Source: Pseudorasbora parva (lineage: Eukaryota; Chordata; Actinopteri; Cypriniformes; Gobionidae). Taken from it: a stretch of DNA of 64,000 nt. Within the stretch, counting starts at the first letter, position 1, and every line of letters starts with the position of its first letter. The notes below the pieces were generated by a model. It was not told the DNA's origin. It saw only the letters and a program-made list of their open reading frames with translations, and searched no databases. Location of the stretch: positions 48,137,974 through 48,201,973 of the forward strand of contig NC_090174.1 of the NCBI RefSeq assembly GCF_024679245.1, in the 5' to 3' direction. The position numbers and the translations under genes were made by a program. Shown here in pieces: positions 12,346 through 20,941 of the stretch.

Positions 12346-12629
12346 CAAGGTACTCACCTTTAGATCTCTGTGGATTAAACACTTAGAGTGAATGTACTCC
12401 ACGGCCGTCAGCAGCTGCCTGCTGATCTGTGCTGCGTCCACTCTCCTCTCTTGGAAATGTTCATTTGATGAGTTCCTCTTAAGACGCAATGTGTCTTTGA
12501 AACACATTGCTCCATTTGAATGGAGAGGAACTTCGTCTCCGGGCCACTGCTAGAACTAAAGCCAAATTTTCAGCAGAACAAATGTATTTGATGTTTGGTT
12601 TTTAAAAGAGTCCAATACAAGCATAGATG

Positions 12630-13346
12630 TTAAAGTGCCCCTATTATGTTTTTTTGAATATTCCCTTTCATGCATTGTGTAATATAGCTGTTTGTGAATG
12701 TAAAAGTTCTGCAAAGTTGTAAAGTCAAAAGTAAATAAAGTTACTGTCTACCAAAAGAAAGTATCGACTCTGAATCGCCAATGTGAGTCGTTTTTGTTTA
12801 GAATCTTTTTGATGACACTTCAACATCACTAGAACAGACATTCAAATAATGCCTGCCCATGTAACGCCACATTTTTTTTCTCAGTAACGGTAACGGCGTT
12901 GTAACGGGGGAAACAGTAATTCATATGATTACTCGTTACTGAAAAACGAATTCCGTAAGTAAAGGCATTTATCTATAACGCCGTTATTCCCATCACTGAA
13001 AATCAGCGTCAACATTACTGTCTTTACAGTGTGTACAATCACAAAGGTTTATGAAGCCTTCGCATGAAGCTGAAGAAGTTTGTTATGGTAATAGGGGGCA
13101 TTTGTTTCTGACGTGACCAGTACAAACTGGGCCATCTGGCCAATCAGAGCAGAGTAGGCTCGTTAGAGAGACTGATTCATCCAACAAGTCATTTGAGAAT
13201 CATTGAACACTGTGGTAATGTGCAATGTATATTATGAAAAAATTAAAGTGTTTTTTGACTGTTGATGCATGTAAAACTGTTGTTAGAGACAAAAGATTTT
13301 ATAAAAAATTAGGTCACTTTAAAATGGCATAATTGGGGCACTTTAA
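12630..13346. mobile_element. TTAA-flanked non-autonomous DNA transposon
   Basis: It starts TTAA-AGTGCCCCTATTATG (12630) and ends CATAATTGGGGCACT-TTAA (13346), giving short imperfect terminal inverted repeats flanked by TTAA as in piggyBac-like elements. About 717 bp with no transposase. It sits in the kinase intron between exons 13478-13600 and 12358-12555. Confidence 0.65.
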
Positions 13347-14439
13347 TGTTAGTAGAAAAGTAAGGGGCTGCATGACTATTGCTATTAGTGTGTTGTGTCT
13401 GTGTCGAGTAATCATGAAACAGTTTCAGTCAGGCAGACCCTTGTTTGTTTTAGAACCAGTTGTGTTTGCTAAATTACTCTGAGATGGTCTCTGATGACTC
13501 CTCATGTATGTATGTCATGTCCTCGACCCAAGCTGTGTAGTAGCGGACGATGTTGGCATTATTAAAACCAGACAAAGCTCGAACCTCACAAAGAGCTTTT
13601 CTGTGGAGATACAGAAAATATGATATTACGATATGTAGATGCTGTACAAAAACGTTTGTCTTTTTTTGGACATCATTAGCATACAATCAATTAAAAGTCT
13701 CATCCAGCCAATACAAATTAGATTAAAGGGGCCTATTATGCCCCCTTTCACAAGACGTAATATAAATCTCTGGTGCCCCGAGAATGTGTGGAAGGGTCAA
13801 GTTGGACATCACTTGTCTCTTCTTAAGAGCGATATCCTTTAAGAACCATTTTAGAATCAATAAGAAAATCAGAGTCAAAACGAATCTGTCATAACCATTT
13901 CTACCTTAAATAAATCAGATGAACTATAACTATTTGTGTAAACTTTCGCAATAAATGTATAGGCCTATTTACTGCATTATGAACACCTTACAACCTTACT
14001 GCAAAATAAAGGAGAAAAACTCAATAAAATGATACAACGCAAACATACAATTCTGGCTAAGTCAAGAAAAGAGAGAAACAATTAGAAATGACACAGTCCG
14101 AATGTAGGCTATCCATTTTTCCTTTGTATTTTTATTCTATTAAATTTTCTGGGGACCCTTTAGAACTTTCTGGATGACCCTGGGGGTCCCCGGGCCTAGA
14201 GCACAAGCTCTCCCTTTATAGTCGCTAAAAGCTGTCATCACTTAATGAACGTGATCATATTTATACCGTACGCATGCTGGATATTTTGCAAACTCCTTCT
14301 AGCTAACAATATGATTTATTACAGAGGATTACAAGTCCAGTCCGTCTCCCTTAGTTCGAAGCATATGGTCCAAAGGGGGGCACAGCAGGGATGCCCATGG
14401 GGTCCTAGAGCAACCCAGATCTGTTAATTATTTTTATTT

Positions 14440-15330
14440 GCCTAGTAAAATGTCTAGATGTCAAAACAGCTATATGGATAAAACAATTAACGTTTATTTG
14501 TAAATTATTTTGGATGGATTTTATTAAGAGATAGGCCTATGACATTAAAATTTCCTGATTTCAGAAGTGATTTCATTAAAACCCGACAGAAGTGACACAG
14601 ATTAAATACTATAGAAAATAAACACCTCCCCCTCTCTATCATGACAAAGCAGTGATACTTTAAAAAAAAATATTTATATTGCTGTTTTTCTTAAATTAAA
14701 ATGTTTTACTCAATATGAATCATTACGTTCTTAATATCATTTGTGAGGTGAATGTAGGCTACATGTCACAATTTTGATTAAATTAATTAACATAAATTTG
14801 CAATCAGCTCATATTAATTTCATAATAGATATGCCTACTACTGTATTAATACAACATTTAGCTACGGTGTTACGAAAATGTTTGTTAGAAATTATGTTTT
14901 GGGTTTACGATACAAGTAGCCTAGATAAAACATGCACAAGACTGGTATTTAATTGACATTTTATTTACAATATAAAAATATAATGCATAGGTCTAACATG
15001 CAAAGCAATTGTATCACATTTCTTACACAATGCATGCTTTCCGTGAAAGTAATTAGAATAATCAACAACAACAACAAAAATAATAAAGCAAGATCAGTCG
15101 GACGTAGCAGTGCTCAATGCACAGCTACACGGGAAGGTCAACACATAGGAACCTTAAAATTACTGCCTACTAATATCAGACATGTTAGGCTTAGGCTACA
15201 TTTAAATAATCTTATAGAGCGACTAAAATGTGTCTAGGAATTTTATATTTTGCACGTATAGTCTTTATTTATTGAATAGCTATAGGCTATTCATCATCAG
15301 TAATGAATCCTGGTCGCGCGGATCTCCTTC
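14440..15330. repeat. isg15 copy 2 downstream flank (tandem unit)
   Basis: Aligns with the flanks at 930-1560 and 2940-3700. Shared blocks include CATGACAAAGCAGTGATA, TTTATTTACAATATAAAAAT and GAATCCTGGTCGCGCGGATC. It shows that the duplicated unit extends well beyond the gene. No other gene was seen here. Confidence 0.65.
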
Positions 15331-15331
15331 A

Positions 15332-15802
15332 TTAACCTCCTCGGAGACGCAGAGTCATGTGAATGGTGCTTCCAGGTGTGATGCCGTAGTCTTGCAGCTT
15401 CATGCCAGCCTCCAGTTGTCTGCCGCCGTATATCAGTCGCTGCTGGTCCTTGGGGACACTGTCTTTGCGGAAGATCTTTGTCTGGAGCTGATCTACGGTC
15501 TCATTGACATCAACCTCATAGGTTTTGGTCTGGCCCTTCTCGTTCTTGACGAACACTTGGAAAGGTCCAGGGTTCGTGATGAGCAGCATCACCACTGAGC
15601 CTGAGAGCAAACCGTAACTGCTGAGGCTTCTGTTATCATCATCAAGGCTGATACGGTGACCGTTTTCACTAGAAAGCTTCTGTTTGTAAGGAGGTTCATT
15701 GAAGTGCTGAGAGATTAGCTGCTTGAGTTCACCAACCGTGGCATTACCGTTCACCACCAGCCGCTTCACATCTCCGTTCAACAGTTTTATTATCAGTTCC
15801 AT
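15332..15802 (-). CDS. isg15: ISG15 ubiquitin-like modifier, copy 2
   Basis: A 156-residue tandem paralogue of copy 1 with two ubiquitin-like domains, an NPGP hinge and a terminal LRLRGG. It was probably activated by E1/E2/E3 enzymes like other ISG15 proteins; this is family knowledge. Translation starts at 15800-15802 (MELIIK), just inside exon 2, after a good acceptor (TTTTTTTAATTGTCAG|GAAATGG). The longer upstream frame (MRVCFF..) is intronic. Exon 1 is non-coding and ends at CTCG|GTAAGT (last base 15920). Copy 2 keeps the more ubiquitin-like residues G126, R128, G133 and P143 where copy 1 has S, T, A and S, so it looks like the conservative copy. The near identity of the coding parts compared with the diverged flanks suggests gene conversion or strong selection. 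Confidence 0.94.
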   Translation of the reverse strand: MELIIKLLNGDVKRLVVNGNATVGELKQLISQHFNEPPYKQKLSSENGHRISLDDDNRSLSSYGLLSGSVVMLLITNPGPFQVFVKNEKGQTKTYEVDVNETVDQLQTKIFRKDSVPKDQQRLIYGGRQLEAGMKLQDYGITPGSTIHMTLRLRGG

Positions 15803-15919
15803 TTCCTGACAATTAAAAAAACATACACGCACATTAGCACTACCACAACATCATAAACAGCATATATAGGTGATTAGCGTTAATATCAACGCGCAACATT
15901 TAGCCAATATGCGACTTAC

Positions 15920-16112
15920 CGAGCTGGGTTATGCAAAGAACGGCTTTTCGCTGAGTTGCTTTCTTGAGCAAGTCTGGTAAATTTCACAGTAATCAAATGT
16001 GTCTTTGGTCACAGTGAGCAGAGGTATGAATACACACATATATAAGCATCAACTAAAGCCCTGCCTCAAACGTAGGTTTCGTTTCCAAAAACTTAAGTCA
16101 CTTTCGGTTTCC
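15920..16112 (-). promoter_or_regulatory. isg15: isg15 copy 2 promoter and non-coding exon 1
   Basis: On the minus strand: a canonical ISRE GGAAACCGAAAGT (16100-16112), an IRF-type GGAAACGAAAC with one-base spacing (16076-16086), then a TATA-like TTATATAT (16037-16044). Exon 1 ends at 15920. The arrangement is the same as in copy 1, so interferon control of both copies is expected. Confidence 0.8.
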
Positions 16113-16646
16113 ATTCACACCATCGCTGCATCGACAGGACTTTCAGCGCAGATATCCCAATAAACAGTCATGCTCAGCAAAATAAAATCCTGAAACTTTC
16201 ATTACATATTTTGCATAAATTTACGTTAAAAAAAATCCCATTGCCATTTGTATCAGCTAAACAAAACAATAAAAGTAGCTAAGCTCAATATCAGGGATCA
16301 TTGGAATGACGGAATTTCCCACGATCACGTGATATAGGTGCCTATAAATGTTTTCTGTTTATGCTTCTAGTTTTATTACATTCACATTTTTGTTAACTAA
16401 ATTATCATTAATATTTAAAATATGCTCTTATTGTTTTTTAAAAGATTATTTAAATAATTTCTATTTGTGTTTGACATTATTATTCTGTATAAGAGAGAGA
16501 CTCTATAAAGAGTCTTTATTAGACTCTATAAAGATAGTTAATCATTTCCATAAAAAAAATGTTTGGAACATTACAACACTCAAAGACACAGCACGACTGA
16601 TATAAAATACATGTTTATTATAACACAAAGTCAGTATACATTTCAG

Positions 16647-18748
16647 TCAAAATTCTGAGTGTTTAAGCATCGCAGATCTCTCTTCTCTCTTTGGTAGTGG
16701 GATGTTTCCTACATTAAGAACGAGTAGTACACAGATTCAGTTACTAAAAAAGGTACCAGGCAATAAAATTAACCAAGACACATTGTTCTAATCAGACGGA
16801 CAAACAGTTAGAAATGTAAACAGTGATTCCAAGCTCAGGCTTATGAAAGTTATCCATCTCTGGTTAATTCATTAAACACAAAATGAAAAATGTTACAATG
16901 GACTTATTGTTATTTTTACCTGGAGGTGCAACAAAGTACTCTTCTACTGTGTTTTTGGCAAGCTGGAGCAACTTCTCTGCACATTCACCCTCTGTTACAG
17001 TGTCAGCTCTCAAATACAGGTCTCTGTACACAACATGAAAGTTCAAAGGAAAAGTCTAACTTCTGTAAAATGGTAACATGTCGACACTGAGCAAACATAC
17101 TTGGAGTGGTTGGGGAGATCAGAGCAGTAACTATTTCGCATTGACATATTAAGCAATATTATCAGACAACCAAAGAAAACACAGTCAAAAAAGGTATTGC
17201 CTTATTTCACCTGTCAAACCTGACTGGAAGTTGAGAACGATTAGTAAACTGTTACATAACTTTTGTGAGTTGATCTGAGCTTTATTGAATACCTGTCCTC
17301 TAGAACTGAATCCATTGGATCTACACCATCAGTATTGATGACATGAAGTTGATCTGCAAATCGAATCGCTTTCTCCAGACAGTCCACCCCTTCTTTACTG
17401 CCAAAGTCAACAAGGGCTAATCGCTCCAACTTGTCCACCAAGTCTGGTGACACTCTTGTTGCCTGCAAAGAAAAGTTAAACATGGTTACTTATTTTAGGA
17501 AAATGTAAAAAAAAAAAAATCTCAATAAATAAAAAAAATCCTTCAAATGCAATGACCAAAACAGCAGTAATATTCATACTAAATTAATAGATTTTTCCAA
17601 TTTAATATATCATTATTAGAATTTAACATTTTAGTAATTGTAGCAAAAGCATAACAAAAAATGCACACATTCAGATTTTAATAAATGTATAACAGCTACA
17701 AATTCTAACATTTATTTTTACTCATTTTGAAATATATATCGCACATCAACAATCAACAAGATGCAATTAATTAATTAATTGAATAACACCTGCTCTTATC
17801 AGATCAGATATGAACATTAATTGCTAATTCGTAGCAGTCTGGAAACAACTTGTAATTTTGATAAGCCCTAATATTCTTGCCTAAATTGTAATGTTTAGCC
17901 TTACAGATAATATATGTGAAATGTACCTGATCAATCACAGGTCTCAGACCGGATGTACAGGTTTGATCATAGGATTAAATACATCATTGAAAATAAAACT
18001 TGTTACAAGGTACTGAGATATAAGAACAAGAATAATAGCCGTTAAAACGAAAGCGTATTTGTGTAGTATTTTTTTTATTACATAAACTATAGTTTAAATG
18101 TGACGTTGAGTGCTGCTCGGATTCTGAGCTAGTAGTCTGCTGCCCTCTACTGTCAAGTTCAAAAAACATCAAAATGAAGCTAGATAAGATATCTTCATGT
18201 GAGCACAGTAAACTAATGGACTTGTTCTCGTACGCCAGACGTGATACATTTTGGTCATGTGGCAAAATTTGTCGGGGTTGTCCATCTTTACACATTGCCT
18301 GCTAACCTAGTGGAGGGAAGGGCAAAACACATAAGTTGCAGGCTTGCAGTTTAAAACGTCTTTGAAAAGAGGCATTACCGGTGGAAGTTGATTTTCATTT
18401 ATGGGCTGCCAAGTGGGTACCTGAGGAACCTGAAGATTAGAATAGGGTGCGCAATGTTTATACAAGTATGTTGTTAATATGTCATATCATATGTTAAAAA
18501 GCAAACATTTGTTCACGTATCAATTGGTTAATTTATCTTAAACATTTATTCATCCCAACTGCAAATTAACCACGTTTTACCTTGGAATCCCAGGCAGAGT
18601 TACTTGATTCCCGTTTTAATGTCCATCGTGACCATGACGTTCTGCTGGCCGATACAGTTGCGATTAGAAAAGGCAGCTTCAATACTCCACACCGAGGATG
18701 CGCAGGCCGCAGCGCCCTTGAAGCGTGTGCCGCACATTTACAAAACAT
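16647..18748 (-). CDS. gatc: Glutamyl-tRNA(Gln) amidotransferase subunit C, mitochondrial
   Basis: GatC is the small subunit of the mitochondrial GatCAB complex, which converts Glu-tRNA(Gln) to Gln-tRNA(Gln). Five coding exons: 18581-18748, 18379-18429, 17293-17462, 16920-17023 and 16647-16708. All have GT-AG borders and sum to 555 bp (184 codons plus stop). Exon 1 starts [14 protein letters not shown], rich in Arg and Ala with no acid residues early on, as in a mitochondrial targeting peptide. Exon 2 gives [14 protein letters not shown]. Exon 3 starts [20 protein letters not shown] and ends MDSVLEDR, the GatC core. Exon 4 reads [11 protein letters not shown] through EEYFVAPPG. Exon 5 gives NIPLPKREE and a ten-residue tail. 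Length and order fit the vertebrate family. Confidence 0.93.
17600..18040. repeat. Diverged duplicate in gatc intron, paired with 26860-27350
   Basis: Intronic sequence between gatc exons 2 and 3 matches 26860-27350 in the same order and orientation. Shared blocks include CACATTCAGATTT, ACACCTGCT, TTCTTGCCTAAAT and CAGGTTTGATCA/TGGTTTGATCA. No gatc exon accompanies the second copy. It is either an old segmental duplication or two members of an unknown repeat family. Confidence 0.5.
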
Positions 18749-18887
18749 GTTAAAATCACGTTCCTAAAACTGTCACGTTCCTGTGCGCGTTAAGCTAGTT
18801 AAAACGCGATTATAAAGGACATTTGTATTGCTAAAGACTCCTAACCACAGACGACCTACCACCAAAAAAAATAAAAAAAATCTGTTT

Positions 18888-18895
18888 CCGGAAGT
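18888..18895. promoter_or_regulatory. ETS (GABP/NRF-2 type) motif between gatc and tRNA-Lys
   Basis: CCGGAAGT lies about 140 bp upstream of the gatc ATG in a compact intergenic stretch. GABP sites of this form are common in promoters of nuclear genes for mitochondrial proteins. An ACTACAACTTCC block overlaps it on the minus strand and resembles a ZNF143-type element. Function is inferred from motif and position only. Confidence 0.4.
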
Positions 18896-18957
18896 TGTAG
18901 TTTTCGAAGTTCCTGACGTCCCTTCTGAGAGGAGATGTGTTATAACAGCGTGCAAGA

Positions 18958-19030
18958 GCCCGGATAGCTCAGTCGGTAGAGCATCAGACTTTTAATCTGA
19001 GGGTCCAGGGTTCAAGTCCCTGTTCGGGCG
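18958..19030 (+). tRNA. tRNA-Lys (anticodon UUU)
   Basis: A 73-nt cloverleaf: acceptor stem GCCCGGA pairs with TTCGGGC, the D arm contains the A-box TAGCTCAGTCGGTAGAG, the anticodon stem is CAGAC/ATCTG with loop CTTTTAA (anticodon TTT), and the T arm is GGGTTCAAGTCCC with the B-box. The discriminator base is G. A TTTT/TTTTT pol III terminator follows within about 6-10 bp. No intron. It looks functional and sits divergently from gatc. Confidence 0.95.
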
Positions 19031-19889
19031 AACAATTTTTCATTGTCCTTGCTTTTCACAAAGGCAAATGCAAGAGTAAATGTTTATGAATTGGTGAATA
19101 TAGTGTATATTATATTATATAGCAAGCATGTGTCAAACAAAGAATTTGATAATCACACAATCGCTGTGTAATTTCAGAATATTATGACAACGGACCACAA
19201 AACCAACAAAAATTATTGTAAGCCCATGCATCATGTCAGCGCTCAGACCAGCAGCAGATACTTCCGCATGTTAATAATAAGTTATTTGGTAGGCTGTTAG
19301 AAATCGCTCCTATAACTTACTCATTCAATTTTCCATACATTAGCTCACTAATATAGTACACTTGAGGGAGTGAATGAAAACGCCGAAGTGCGCTGTCACT
19401 TTTGCATAAAAAACGTTTGTGCTTGCGGTTTAATAATTATTTTTTAACGTAGCAAACTGGTAGTTTCAGTAATAATGTAAATATTTCTCTTGAACTCTGT
19501 TATGGAAACTAACATATCAATTAACAATTAATCAAAAAGTAATTATACCTGTAAGATATTACTGTAGCCAAATTGGGCCAGAGGTATGGAAACCCTATGT
19601 GGAAACCGGGTGGATGATTAAGCTGCGGGCGCCATCTTCTGGCGAGACGCGGGATGTCATCTTTCTTTTACTGTCATTCGACCTATGCATTCGACACGAC
19701 CCTCACACTGCATTATGGGCATTCGTACGGTTATCATGACGGTTACCAAAACACTCGGTATTGTGGTGCATTGTGGGATTGAATGAGTGTACTCGAAAAC
19801 CTCTACTTTGGTTTCGGACAGAAACTTATTATCTTTTACTGTCTATGGGACAGATGGACACCCATACAAATGAATTCCCCACTCAAAAG

Positions 19890-20045
19890 GTTAGGTCAGG
19901 GGTGTCCAAAACTCATATGGGCCACTGTCCTGCAGAGTTTAGCTCCAGCTTGCCTCAACACGCCAGGTGTTTCATTGGGGTTAGAGCTAAACTCTGCAGG
20001 ATAGTGGCCCTTTGGGAGCAGGATTGGACACCTATAGGAGCTAGG
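19890..20045. repeat. Short inverted-repeat element
   Basis: The left arm GGGTGTCCAAAACTC...CTGCAGAGTTTAGCTCCAGC is mirrored by GAGCTAAACTCTGCAG...GGATTGGACACC. The same family recurs at 44200-44372. Confidence 0.6.
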
Positions 20046-20194
20046 TCGACTCAGATTAAATGTATGTAACAGACCGTATTCAATTTATCATATACAGACT
20101 AACTGCTTTATCTACTAAACCTTGACATATAAAGTAAAACAGTGCGGACAGAATAAAATCAATCACGCAACGCATTCGATTTTAAGTAACTTAC

Positions 20195-20525
20195 CGAAAC
20201 GGCAAACAAATCCAGTAGTAAAGCTTTAGCTTCTTGATTGATGCCGTCGTCCAGGATTATGGTTTAATTGCTGAGCTGAAATGCTTTAAAAAGATTTGGC
20301 GTTCTTCACAAAATTAAGCTCTTGTGTAGGTCTCTCATAACTCCATCTTTTCTTAAAAGTGAATTTTGAAAACAGCGTGAATAATAAATTTGCATGTTGC
20401 TTGCGTTTTTCATTGAGAAAAGCTAGCTATCACCATTTTTCCTGATCGAGTTCCAATCCTCACACAGGCGGAAAGCGTCATTAATCGAGTACCCCACTCA
20501 TATAAAGGGACGATATGATTGGTCA
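20195..20525 (-). promoter_or_regulatory. Promoter-like segment with a possible orphan first exon
   Basis: On the minus strand an ACCAATCA (CCAAT box, about 20518-20525) is followed by CCTTTATATG (TATA-like, about 20500-20510). About 245 bp further on there is a reading frame ILDDGINQEAKALL... running into a strong donor TTTCG|GTAAGT (20195/20194). That frame has no in-frame ATG and no downstream exon was recognised, so this may be a relic or an unannotated transcript start. The L1 insertion is immediately upstream of it. Confidence 0.25.
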
Positions 20526-20591
20526 ATTCGTGTCATTTCAGATTCGGCACCAATCACAGAGCTGAAAACGTTGAATTGTCAAATTACAAAT

Positions 20592-20593
<2 letters not shown>

Positions 20594-20622
<29 letters not shown>

Positions 20623-20695
20623 CGTTTTTTTTTTAAGAATAGGGCATTATTTATTATAAATTATTTATCAGTATGACAATGTTGACTTCCCATTT

Positions 20696-20731
<36 letters not shown>

Positions 20732-20765
20732 TTTTTTTTTTTATTTATTTTTTTTTTTTTTTATT
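20594..20765 (-). repeat. Double poly-A 3' end of the L1
   Basis: Plus-strand poly-T tracts at 20594-20634 and 20697-20762 are separated by about 62 bp of non-repetitive sequence. On the element strand that spacer contains AATAAA (20650-20655), about 16 bp before the second, terminal A-tract. This fits read-through past the element's own poly-A to a downstream signal. Confidence 0.6.
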
Positions 20766-20941
20766 GCAAATACATCTCTTAGAAAAGTAACATTTCCAAC
20801 AATGTACATATTAGTCAAGTAAACTCATTTCGCACAGACATAGGACAGAAATGAAATGGAAGAACGTAAAGAGAGGAAAAAAAACAAAAACAAAAAAACA
20901 ACAACAAAAAACAAACAACAACAATAAAAAAAGAACATTAA

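Larger units (their letters stand above)
10942..13600 (-). pseudogene. Truncated eIF2-alpha kinase (PKR/PKZ-like), frameshifted
   Basis: Six spliced exons give kinase subdomains III to XI: 13478-13600 (CEVRAL, NIVRYYTAW), 12358-12555 (SIQMEQC, IHRDLK), 11723-11866 (GDFGLVT, RGTRNYMSPEQ), 11381-11482 (YDRKVDIYALG), 11195-11257 (IWDDIRSRVFPPQFS) and 10942-11028 (ERMLSASPEDRPDA, stop at 10942). The HRD, DFG and SPEQ motifs and the activation-loop threonine are those of PKR-type eIF2 kinases, which halt translation during viral infection. The intron after MSPEQ has a GC donor (CAG|GCGAGT). Exon 12358-12555 is one base short: QMEQC and the IHRDLK part lie in different frames, with the break near 12500-12510. 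No exon for the glycine loop, the catalytic lysine, a dsRNA-binding domain or a Z-alpha domain was found up to isg15 copy 2. I read it as a pseudogene; a sequencing error could explain the shift but not the missing 5' half. Confidence 0.75.

Noticed and set aside
13601..15300. Search for kinase N-lobe, dsRNA-binding or Z-alpha exons upstream of 13600
   Set aside because: No AVK-type lysine motif or RNA-binding domain was recognised. The gene is therefore called truncated.
17930..17965. Possible small minus-strand exon ending CAG|GTAC, with a counterpart near 27250-27290
   Set aside because: No clear acceptor upstream in either copy and no gene to join it to. Kept only as a remark under the duplicated intron segment.
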